From positions 1,674,001 through 1,738,000 of the forward strand of contig NZ_CP095864.1 of the NCBI RefSeq assembly GCF_023100845.1: 64,000 nt of DNA, in the 5' to 3' direction. Position numbers and translations under genes: made by a program. The notes under the pieces are model-generated. The model searched no databases and was not told where the DNA came from. It saw only the letters and a program-made list of their open reading frames with translations. Origin of the DNA: Gordonia sp. PP30. Its GTDB lineage: Bacteria > Actinomycetota > Actinomycetes > Mycobacteriales > Mycobacteriaceae. Positions 7,827 through 15,044 of the stretch are shown one piece after another; within the stretch, counting starts at the first letter, position 1; every line of letters starts with the position of its first letter.

Positions 7827-9200
7827 TCAGACGTCGCCGCGGCGCAGCAGCCGGCCCTTCGGGGTGGTCAGGTCGACCTTCTCGCCGCGCAGCCAGGTGC
7901 CGGTCACCACGCCGGCGAGCGCCCGGCCGTCGTACGGGCTCACCGGATTCTTGTGGTGCAGCCGGTGCACGTCGACGACGTACGCGGACTCCGGCTCGAA
8001 GATCGCGAAGTCGGCGTCGTAGCCGAGAGCGATCCGGCCCTTGCTCTTCAGCCCGGCCAGATCGGCCGGGCGGGCGGCCATCCATTCCAGCACCTGGGGG
8101 AGGCCGATACCGCGCTGGCGGGCCTCCGACCAGATGAGCGACAGTCCGAGCTGCAGCGAGGCGACGCCGCCCCAGGCGACGCCGAAGTCGCCGTTCTCCA
8201 CGTCCTTCAGGTCTGCGGTCGACGGCGAGTGGTCGCTCACGATGCAATCGATGACACCGTCGAGCAGTCCCTGCCAGAGCAATTCGCGGTTGGCCGCCTC
8301 CCGGATCGGCGGGCAGCACTTGAACGCGGTGCCGCCGGCCGGGACCTCCTCGGCGAGCAGCGTCAGGTAGTGCGGACAGGTCTCGACGGTGATGCGGACC
8401 CCGTCGCGCTTGGCCGTGGCCAGCATCGGCAGGGCGTCCGACGACGACAGGTGCAGCACGTGCGCGCGGGCGCCGGTCCAGCGGGCCCGCTCGATGACCT
8501 CGGCGATCGCCACGTTCTCGGCGCCGCGCGGCCGCGAGGCGAGGAACCGCGCGTACTGGTCGCCCTCGGCGGTCGGGGCGTGGTCGATGGCGCGGGAGTC
8601 CTCGGCGTGCACGATCATCAGCGAGTCGTAGGTGACCAGCTTGCGCATGTCCGCCTCCATCTCGTCGGCGGTCAAGTGCGGGAACTCGTCGACGCCGGAG
8701 TGGAGCAGGAAGCATTTGAAGCCGAAGACGCCGTCGTCGTGCAGGGCGCGCAGATCGCCTTCGTTGCCCGGGATCGCGCCGCCCCAGAAGCCCACGTCGA
8801 TGTGGGTCTTGCCGCGGGCGCTGGCGCGCTTGATCTCGAGGGCCTCGACCGTCGTGGTCGGCGGGATCGAGTTCAGCGGCATGTCGATCAGTGTCGTGAC
8901 GCCGCCGGCGGCCGCGGCGCGGGTGGCCGATTCGAAGCCCTCCCACTCGGTGCGGCCGGGCTCGTTGACGTGCACGTGGGTGTCGACCAGGCCGGGGATC
9001 ATCACCTGGTCGTCGTTCAGCGTGATCACCTCGTCACCGGCGAGGCCGCTGCCCAGCGGCTCGATGGCGACCACCCGGCCGTCGCGGATGCCGATCTCCC
9101 GGTCGACGATGCCCGCGGTGGTCAGGATCCGGCGGCCGCGGACGACCAGATCGAAGGGGAGGGCGGTGGGCTGGGCGGCCGTGCCGGGGGTGTCGGTCAT
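7827..9200 (-). CDS. allB: Allantoinase
   Basis: A 457-residue amidohydrolase-superfamily enzyme that opens allantoin to allantoate, the entry step of ureide catabolism. Binuclear-metal residues are visible: DTHVHVNEPGRTEWEGF (two His), FGFKCFLLHSGVDEFP (the Lys expected to be carboxylated), ETCPHYL, and IVSDHSPS with the metal Asp. FKCCPPIR also fits allantoinase rather than dihydropyrimidinase. The ATG at 9200 is 8 bases from an AAGGAG site; an adjacent GTG at 9203 is possible. It is transcribed away from the permease gene, and the shared control region holds two copies of a TTCC/GGAA palindrome, so it is probably regulated by the IclR protein at 14138. No allantoate amidohydrolase (AllC) lies in the window. 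Confidence 0.93.
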   Translation of the reverse strand: MTDTPGTAAQPTALPFDLVVRGRRILTTAGIVDREIGIRDGRVVAIEPLGSGLAGDEVITLNDDQVMIPGLVDTHVHVNEPGRTEWEGFESATRAAAAGGVTTLIDMPLNSIPPTTTVEALEIKRASARGKTHIDVGFWGGAIPGNEGDLRALHDDGVFGFKCFLLHSGVDEFPHLTADEMEADMRKLVTYDSLMIVHAEDSRAIDHAPTAEGDQYARFLASRPRGAENVAIAEVIERARWTGARAHVLHLSSSDALPMLATAKRDGVRITVETCPHYLTLLAEEVPAGGTAFKCCPPIREAANRELLWQGLLDGVIDCIVSDHSPSTADLKDVENGDFGVAWGGVASLQLGLSLIWSEARQRGIGLPQVLEWMAARPADLAGLKSKGRIALGYDADFAIFEPESAYVVDVHRLHHKNPVSPYDGRALAGVVTGTWLRGEKVDLTTPKGRLLRRGDV

Positions 9201-9254
9201 CACTCGGACTCCTTGATCATCGGTGATCGGGTGGACCCGAGATTACCCCAGTAA

Positions 9255-9269
9255 TTCCTCATAGTGGAA
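9255..9269. promoter_or_regulatory. Candidate IclR-family operator 1 (allB side)
   Basis: TTCCTCATAGTGGAA, an inverted repeat with the same spacing as the sites at 9372 and 14007. It lies about 55 bases upstream of the allB start, where it could overlap the allB promoter. A further half-site, GAGTGGAACTC, is at 9283-9293. Confidence 0.55.
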
Positions 9270-9319
9270 CTATTCGCGCTGGGAGTGGAACTCGATGCGT
9301 GACGAATTCACCGAAACTG

Positions 9320-9348
9320 TTGACATGTGACTGGTCGGTAGGGATAAC
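9320..9348 (+). promoter_or_regulatory. Sigma-A-like promoter of the permease operon
   Basis: TTGACA at 9320-9325, a 17-base spacer, and GATAAC at 9343-9348. It predicts a transcript starting near 9355, upstream of the operator-like site at 9372. Confidence 0.6.
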
Positions 9349-9371
9349 TTGGTCCAACAACGGAAACCTAG

Positions 9372-9386
9372 TTCCGCTACATGGAA
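9372..9386. promoter_or_regulatory. Candidate IclR-family operator 2 (permease side)
   Basis: TTCCGCTACATGGAA, an inverted repeat 15 bases long, just downstream of the predicted transcription start. It overlaps an ATG at 9381 that is therefore a less likely translation start. Confidence 0.55.
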
Positions 9387-9434
9387 TATTCAGAGGTGGT
9401 CGCGGCGGCCACCCCGTCCCCCGGGAAGTGCACC

Positions 9435-10967
9435 ATGAGTCTGCAGACCCCCACGCATCACGATGACGGCGTGCACGCCGCGGCGGACGCGCTGATCCCG
9501 CCCGATGCGATCGAGGTGCCGCCGGGCGCCAGCGCGGAGCTGTACAACGTCGATCTGGCGCCGACGCAGCGCGCGGGCCGCCGGTGGAGCGGCTACAACA
9601 TCTTCACGCTGTGGGCCAATGACGTGCACAGCCTGGGCAACTACGGTTTCGCGATCGGCCTGTTCGCCCTCGGCCTGGGCGGCTGGCAGATTCTGGTGGC
9701 ACTGGTCCTCGGCGGCCTGTTCCTGTTCGTCCTGCTGAGCCTCTCCGGCTTCATGGGCGAGAAGACGGGCGTCCCGTTCCCGGTGATGAGCCGCATCTCG
9801 TTCGGTATCCGGGGTGCGCAGATCCCCGCCGTGATCCGCGGCGGTGTCGCGATCGCCTGGTTCGGTATCCAGACCTACCTGGCCTCGGTGGTCCTGCGGG
9901 TCATGCTGGTCGCCATGTTCGGCGGCCTGGCCGGCCTCGACAAGAACGACGTCCTCGGGCTGTCGACGCTCGGCTGGCTCTCGTTCGTGGGGCTCTGGGT
10001 GATCCAGGTGATCATCGTCAGCTACGGCATGGAGATGGTCCGCAAGTACGAGGCCTTCGCTGGTCCGGTCATCCTGGTCACGATGGTGGCCCTGGCCGTC
10101 TGGATGCTCGGCCGGGCCGACTGGTCGATCGCCTGGACCAGGCCCGACTCGCTGACCGGCGGCGACATGTGGCTCAAGATCGTCGGCGGCGCGAGCCTGT
10201 GGGTCGCCATCTACGGCACCTTCGTCCTGAACTTCTGCGACTTCACCCGCAACGCGGTGTCCAAGAAGTCGATCATCCGCGGCAACTTCTGGGGCATCCC
10301 GCTGAACATGCTGCTCTTCGGCGGCATCGTGGTGGTCCTCGCCGGCGGGCAGTACAAGATCAACGGCACCGTGATCGAGTCGGTGTCCGACATCGTCGAG
10401 GCCGTCCCGAACACCGCGCTGCTGGTGCTCGCCTGCCTGGCCCTGCTGATCCTGACCGTCGCGGTGAACCTGATGGCGAACTTCGTCGCCCCGATCTACG
10501 CGCTGAACAACCTGTTCCCCAAGCACCTCAACTTCCGCCGCGCCGCGCTGAGCTCGGCGGTCATCGGCCTGGTGATCCTGCCCTGGAATCTGTACAACTC
10601 GCCGGCGGTGATCGACTACTTCCTCGGTGGCCTCGGTGCGCTGCTCGGCCCACTGTTCGGCATCATCATGGCCGACTACTGGCTGGTGCGCCGCAGCCGC
10701 GTCGACGTCCCGGCGCTGTACACCGACGCGCCGGACGGCGCCTATCACTACCGGGCCGGCTTCAACCTGCGCGCGGTCGGCGCGCTGATCCCGACCGCGG
10801 CCTTCGCGCTGGTGATGGCCTTCGTCCCGGCGTTCGGCGCGGTGTCGAACTTCTCCTGGTTCATCGGGGCCGGACTGGGCGCGCTGGTGTACCTTCTGGT
10901 CGCCGACCGGCAGGGACCGTTCGCCGATGTCTCCGGCGAGCCGATCGCCGTCCCGAGCACGCACTGA
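9435..10967 (+). CDS. NCS1-family allantoin/nucleobase permease
   Basis: A 510-residue integral membrane symporter of the nucleobase:cation symporter-1 family (PucI/Fur type), with about 12 hydrophobic helices. Family landmarks: YNVDLAPTQRAGRRWSGYN before helix 1, LWANDVHSLGNYGFAIGLF in helix 1, GEKTGVPFPVMSRISFG (NCS1 signature), the FCDFTRNA segment, and LPWNLYNSPAVIDYFL. It probably imports allantoin, since it lies between allantoinase and other ureide genes; uracil or hydantoin transport cannot be excluded. The ATG at 9435 has a GGAAG-like site. The frame can also start at 9381, but that codon lies inside an operator-like palindrome and lacks a ribosome site. The racemase-fold gene follows after 34 bases. 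Confidence 0.88.
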   Translation: MSLQTPTHHDDGVHAAADALIPPDAIEVPPGASAELYNVDLAPTQRAGRRWSGYNIFTLWANDVHSLGNYGFAIGLFALGLGGWQILVALVLGGLFLFVLLSLSGFMGEKTGVPFPVMSRISFGIRGAQIPAVIRGGVAIAWFGIQTYLASVVLRVMLVAMFGGLAGLDKNDVLGLSTLGWLSFVGLWVIQVIIVSYGMEMVRKYEAFAGPVILVTMVALAVWMLGRADWSIAWTRPDSLTGGDMWLKIVGGASLWVAIYGTFVLNFCDFTRNAVSKKSIIRGNFWGIPLNMLLFGGIVVVLAGGQYKINGTVIESVSDIVEAVPNTALLVLACLALLILTVAVNLMANFVAPIYALNNLFPKHLNFRRAALSSAVIGLVILPWNLYNSPAVIDYFLGGLGALLGPLFGIIMADYWLVRRSRVDVPALYTDAPDGAYHYRAGFNLRAVGALIPTAAFALVMAFVPAFGAVSNFSWFIGAGLGALVYLLVADRQGPFADVSGEPIAVPSTH

Positions 10968-11001
10968 CACCCCAACCGCCCGAGAACGGAAGCTGAAGAA
11001 C

Positions 11002-11724
11002 ATGCGCATTCTGGTCGCCAACGTCAACACCACCGCGTCGATGACCGAGGCCATCGCCGCCTCGGCCGCCGCCGTCGCGTCGCCGGGCACCGAGATCGTC
11101 GGCCTCACCCCGCGCTTCGGGGCCGACTCGTGCGAGGGCAACTTCGAGTCCTATCTCGCCGCGGTCGCGGTGATGGACGCGATCACCTCCTACGACGGGC
11201 CCTACGACGCGGTGATCCAGGCCGGCTACGGCGAACACGGCCGAGAGGGTCTTCAGGAACTGCTCGACGTCCCCGTCGTGGACATCACCGAGGCCGCCGC
11301 ATCGACCGCGATGTACCTCGGGCACAGGTATTCGGTGGTGACCACGCTGGACCGCACCGTGCCGCTGATCGAGGACCGGCTGCTGCTCGCGGGTCTCGAC
11401 CGGCGTTGCGCGTCGGTGCGGGCCTCCGGCCTGGGGGTGCTGGAACTGGAGTCCGATCCGCAGCGGGCGGTGCGCGCGATCGTGGAGCAGTCGCGGGCGG
11501 CGGTCGAGCACGACCGCGCCGAGGTGATCTGCCTGGGCTGCGGCGGGATGGCCGGACTCGAGGAGCAGGTGCGGGCGGCGACCGGGGTGCCCATCGTCGA
11601 CGGTGTCCGGGCCGCGGTGACGATCGCCGAGGGCCTGGTCCGGATGGGACTGTCCACGTCGAAGGTGCGGACCTACGCACCGCCGCGGGAGAAGACGGTC
11701 ACCGGCTGGCCGTTCCGGGTCTGA
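11002..11724 (+). CDS. Asp/Glu/hydantoin-racemase-fold protein with one catalytic Cys
   Basis: A 240-residue protein of the aspartate/glutamate/hydantoin racemase superfamily (MRILVANVNTTASMTEA start, FESYLAAVAVMDAI, ICLGCGGMAG). Allantoin/hydantoin racemases use two Cys. Here the second is present (Cys180 in LGCGGM), but the position of the first, CxGDPG in hydantoin racemases as I recall them, reads AGYGEHG, with Gly75 in its place. Gly/Cys at these two places is what arylmalonate decarboxylase has, so a simple two-base racemase is unlikely; a decarboxylase, isomerase or lyase-type reaction is possible. The ATG at 11002 restores the family N terminus (the open frame runs upstream to 10927). 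It is co-transcribed with the permease and probably acts on a ureide intermediate. Confidence 0.8.
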   Translation: MRILVANVNTTASMTEAIAASAAAVASPGTEIVGLTPRFGADSCEGNFESYLAAVAVMDAITSYDGPYDAVIQAGYGEHGREGLQELLDVPVVDITEAAASTAMYLGHRYSVVTTLDRTVPLIEDRLLLAGLDRRCASVRASGLGVLELESDPQRAVRAIVEQSRAAVEHDRAEVICLGCGGMAGLEEQVRAATGVPIVDGVRAAVTIAEGLVRMGLSTSKVRTYAPPREKTVTGWPFRV

Positions 11725-11767
11725 CGTCGCCGGGGCAGACCGGATCCATCGAGGTACGGAATCGTCT

Positions 11768-11797
11768 GCGGCGGCGCCCCTTCCGGGACGCCGCCGC
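11768..11797. terminator. Bidirectional terminator hairpin
   Basis: GCGGCGGCG (11768-11776) pairs with CGCCGCCGC (11789-11797) around a C-rich/G-rich inner part. It separates the convergent racemase-fold and allE genes. Confidence 0.75.
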
Positions 11798-11815
11798 CGA
11801 TCGTCGTGCCTCCGG

Positions 11816-12637
11816 TCAGAGCCGGATCTGCCGGTTGACGTCCTTGTACAGCAGGTAGCGGAAGTTCGACGGCCCGCCGGCGTAGCAGGCCTGCGGGCAG
11901 AAGGCGCGCAGGGACATGTAGTCGCCGGCCTCCACCTCCACCCAGTCGTCGTTGAGGCGGTACACGGCCTTGCCCTCCAGGACGTAGAGGCCGTGCTCCA
12001 TCACGTGCGTCTCGGCGAACGGGATCACCGCCCCGGGCTCGAAGGTCACCACGTTGACGTGCATGTCGTAGGCGAGGTCGTTCGGATCGAGCATCCGGGT
12101 GGTCCGCCACTTGCCGTCGGTGCCGGGCATCGCGGTCGGCTCGATGGCGCGCTCGTTGCCGAAGCGCGGCGACGGGACGTGTCCGGCGAGCGGTTCGTAG
12201 CGCTTGCGGATCCAGTGGAAGTTCGCCGTCCCGGTTCCGGCGTTGTGCGCGCTCCATTCCTGGCCGGCCGGTAGATAGGCGAAGCCGCCGGCGGTCAGGA
12301 CCTCGGTGGCCTCGCCCGCGGTCACGGTCAGTTCACCGGCCGTGACGAAGAGGAAGCCCTCCACCTCCGGCTGCGGTTCGGGGGCGTCGGAGCCGCCGCC
12401 GGGGGACACCTCGACCACGGACTGGGCGAAAGTGGTGGCGCCGCCGGCGACCGGACGGTTGATCACCCACGCGCGGGTACCGGTCCACTCCGGGAACACC
12501 GAGGTGACGATGTCGCTGTACACCCCGCGCGGAATCACCGTGTAGGCCTCGGTGACCACGGCGCGGTCGGTGAGCAGATCGGTCTGCGGCGGCAGACCGC
12601 CTGCCGGGGTGTAGTACGGGGCGGATTCGGGGGTCAT
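11816..12637 (-). CDS. allE: (S)-ureidoglycine aminohydrolase
   Basis: A 273-residue bicupin enzyme that converts (S)-ureidoglycine to (S)-ureidoglycolate plus ammonia, stabilising the unstable product of allantoate amidohydrolase. Seen: YYTPAGGLPPQT start, two cupin domains (about 60-125 and 185-260), LPAGQEWSAHNAG, and the manganese-site region ETHVMEHGLYVLEGK with the expected Glu and His residues in the second cupin. Length matches Escherichia coli AllE (about 260). It lies 52 bases downstream of the DUF6986-type lyase on the same strand, so the two probably share a transcript. Its presence implies an AllC-type enzyme elsewhere in the genome. Confidence 0.92.
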   Translation of the reverse strand: MTPESAPYYTPAGGLPPQTDLLTDRAVVTEAYTVIPRGVYSDIVTSVFPEWTGTRAWVINRPVAGGATTFAQSVVEVSPGGGSDAPEPQPEVEGFLFVTAGELTVTAGEATEVLTAGGFAYLPAGQEWSAHNAGTGTANFHWIRKRYEPLAGHVPSPRFGNERAIEPTAMPGTDGKWRTTRMLDPNDLAYDMHVNVVTFEPGAVIPFAETHVMEHGLYVLEGKAVYRLNDDWVEVEAGDYMSLRAFCPQACYAGGPSNFRYLLYKDVNRQIRL

Positions 12638-12689
12638 CGTGATCCTTCTGGGGTCGGGCTGGTCGGGGACGGGTCTGGGCGGCGCAGGC

Positions 12690-13970
12690 TCAGGCCAGGG
12701 GCGTGGTGACGCGGCCGAGCGCGATCTCGCGGACGGTCGCCGGCGGCAGATCGGTGGCGGCGGCCACCTCGTCGTCGGTGAGGGCGCCGCAGGTCCGGCC
12801 GCGGTCGAGGAACGCCGCGAGGGCCCGGGCGGTGGCGGGCTCGTCGAGCACCGTGGAGTCCAGGCGGTGCATGTAGTTGCGCAGGCGGCCGGCCGCGGCG
12901 GCGAAACCGTCCCGGTAGAACGCGTAGGTCGCGAGGTAGCGGGTCACCAGCTGCGCCGGGTGCAGGTCCCAGCCCTGGTAGATGCCGCGCTCGAGGTGAC
13001 GGCGGACGAGCCGGGCGTGCAGCGCCCACGCGCGGGTGACGGATTCGGCGTCCCCGGCCGGGAGGATGTTGGTGGAACCGTCGGACAGGTGGACGCCGGT
13101 GCCGGCGACCGCGACCTGCATGACGGCCTTCGCGTGATCGGCCGCCGGATGCTCCATCGACTGGTACGCCGCCGCGATACCCAGCGAGGCCGAGTAGTCG
13201 TACGTGCCGTAGTGCAGGGAACTGATCCGGCCCGGCGCCGCGTGGATCATCCGGGCGACGGTCGCCGTGCCGTCCGGGCCCAGCACCGCCTGTGGCGTCT
13301 CGACCTGCACCTCGAAACGGAGCCGGCCCTCCGGGAGATGGTGGATGCGCTCGAGTTCGGCGACCACCGCGGCCATCGCCTCGACCTGTGCCACCGAGGT
13401 GACCTTGGGCAGGGTGAGGACGAGGCCGTCCGGTAGCGGCCCCCGGGCGGCCAGACCGCCGATGAACAGGTCGAGGGTGCGCAGTCCGCGCGGCCGGACC
13501 GGCGCCTCGAAGCACTTGAACCGGATACCGGCGAGGGGCGGTGCCGACCCGGTGCCGAGCGCCTCGGTCAGTGACTCGACGGTGGCGGCGACGTCGGCGT
13601 CCTCCTGCGCATCCGGCCGTCGTCCGTAGCCGTCCTCGAAGTCGATGCGCAGGTCCTCGATCGGCTCGTCGCGGAGTTTGCGGGCCACCAGATCGGCGAG
13701 CCGGTGTGCCCGCTCGTCGCCGGTGGTCACGGTGGCCCGGGCGATCGCGGCGAGACCACCGTGGGTCTGCGCCGCCGCCAGGGCCGCCGCGCCCCAGCGC
13801 GCGGGCAGATCGGCGGTGTAGCGGTCGGCCGGGATGTAGACGGTGTGCACCGGCTGACGACGGCCGTCGTCGCCCGGGTACCGGCGGGCGAGGGCGTCGT
13901 CGGCGGGTGCGAGGCGGCGCTGCACCTCGCCGAGGAAGTCGTCGCCGAGTCGGCCGGGCGGACTGGTCAC
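12690..13970 (-). CDS. HpcH/HpaI-type aldolase/lyase (DUF6986)
   Basis: A 426-residue protein related to the HpcH/HpaI aldolase, CitE and malate synthase barrel. I recall close relatives annotated as DUF6986 or aldolase beside actinobacterial urate/allantoin genes. Likely active-site pieces: LRIDFEDGYG (acidic cluster typical of the fold), GIRFKCFEAP, LTLPKVTSVAQVEAM, RFEVQVETPQAVLGP and LHYGTYDYSASLGI. The GTG start has a GAGGGAG site 6 bases upstream. With allE just downstream it belongs to ureide breakdown. Acting on ureidoglycolate or glyoxylate (lyase or malate-synthase-like) is an inference from fold and place; no AllA or malate synthase is visible nearby. Confidence 0.8.
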   Translation of the reverse strand: MTSPPGRLGDDFLGEVQRRLAPADDALARRYPGDDGRRQPVHTVYIPADRYTADLPARWGAAALAAAQTHGGLAAIARATVTTGDERAHRLADLVARKLRDEPIEDLRIDFEDGYGRRPDAQEDADVAATVESLTEALGTGSAPPLAGIRFKCFEAPVRPRGLRTLDLFIGGLAARGPLPDGLVLTLPKVTSVAQVEAMAAVVAELERIHHLPEGRLRFEVQVETPQAVLGPDGTATVARMIHAAPGRISSLHYGTYDYSASLGIAAAYQSMEHPAADHAKAVMQVAVAGTGVHLSDGSTNILPAGDAESVTRAWALHARLVRRHLERGIYQGWDLHPAQLVTRYLATYAFYRDGFAAAAGRLRNYMHRLDSTVLDEPATARALAAFLDRGRTCGALTDDEVAAATDLPPATVREIALGRVTTPLA

Positions 13971-14006
13971 GGAAGCTCCCTCGGATGGTCGTTAGCGGAA
14001 GATCAA

Positions 14007-14021
14007 TTCCACGATGTGGAG
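14007..14021. promoter_or_regulatory. Candidate IclR-family operator 3 (between lyase and iclR)
   Basis: TTCCACGATGTGGAG, part of a larger near-perfect palindrome, AATTCCAC-GAT-GTGGAGTT (14005-14023). It lies 37 bases upstream of the lyase GTG and in the divergent control region with the IclR gene, so it may serve both, including autoregulation. Confidence 0.6.
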
Positions 14022-14137
14022 TTTACAGATTCCCGCCGGTGCGACACAACGATTCGGCTGTTCCGGCGGTCGCGCGTCGTCGTCGGGGTGATTCCGCATC
14101 GCGGACGGTATCGTGGTCGACAACAGAGAGGCCCACG

Positions 14138-14899
14138 ATGGTGCAGAAGACGGGCGGCGTCCAGTCGGTGGAACGCGCTTTCGAACTCATGGAGCTGATC
14201 GGCCGGGCCGGAGGCGAGTGCTCGCTCAGCCACCTGTCCGCCGAATCCCCGCTGCCGCCGCCGACCATCCACCGGCTGCTGCGGACCCTGGTCGGCATCG
14301 GCTACGTGCGCCAGCTGCCGAACCGCCGCTACGCCCTGGGCCCGCGGCTGATCCGGCTGGGCGAGGTCGCCAACCGCCAGCTCGGTGCCGTGGCCGTGCC
14401 GGTGCTCGCCGAACTCGTCGAGCAACTGACCGAGACCGCGAGCCTGGCCGTACTCGACGGCGACATGGTGATCTACACCGCGCAGGTGCCGTCGCCGCAC
14501 AGCATGCGGACCAACACCGAGGTCGGGCGCCGGATCGCCCTGCACACGACCGCCGTCGGCAAGGCGGTGCTCGCCGAGCTCGACGACGCGCGCATCGTGA
14601 AACTGGTGACGCAGGGAGGACTGGCCCCGGCGACCGAACACAGCGTGACCTCGCTGTCCGGCGTGTTCGCCGCCGTCGAGCAGGTGCGTGCCGAGGGCTT
14701 CGCGATCGACGCGGAGGAGCAGGAGATCGGCGTGCGCGGTATCGCGATGGCGGTGCCCGGTGCCCCGACGCCGATGGCCGTGGGCATCTCCGGACCGCTC
14801 GCGCGGGTCGACGACGCCTTCCAGCGGCGCGCGGTCGCCGCCCTCACGGCGGCCACCGGCACCATCTCCGAAGCACTCATCGGGTCCCGCGACCGCTGA
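14138..14899 (+). CDS. IclR-family transcriptional regulator of ureide genes
   Basis: A 253-residue DNA-binding protein. An N-terminal winged helix (about 8-65; VQSVERAFELMELI, LPPPTIHRLLRTLVGIGYV) is followed by the IclR effector domain (about 80-250), with ALHTTAVGKAVLAEL and EEQEIGVRGIAMAVPG. The ATG at 14138 follows an AGAGAG site; the longer open frame from 13541 would add residues of no known domain. It lies at the end of the allantoin cluster, divergent from the lyase-allE operon. As with AllR of Escherichia coli (an IclR member that senses glyoxylate or allantoin), it is the natural candidate to bind the three shared palindromes. The effector is not known. Confidence 0.9.
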   Translation: MVQKTGGVQSVERAFELMELIGRAGGECSLSHLSAESPLPPPTIHRLLRTLVGIGYVRQLPNRRYALGPRLIRLGEVANRQLGAVAVPVLAELVEQLTETASLAVLDGDMVIYTAQVPSPHSMRTNTEVGRRIALHTTAVGKAVLAELDDARIVKLVTQGGLAPATEHSVTSLSGVFAAVEQVRAEGFAIDAEEQEIGVRGIAMAVPGAPTPMAVGISGPLARVDDAFQRRAVAALTAATGTISEALIGSRDR

Positions 14900-15044
14900 C
14901 CGCGACCGGCCGTGCATCGCGTGCCAGGTTCCGCGGAGACGCCACCGTCGGGCTATGCGATGAGTCACAATTGGACCGCGTCACGCCGGGCCGCGCGATG
15001 ACGACGAGAGCGAAGCGGGACAGCGGTGAATCGGAGGACGAACT

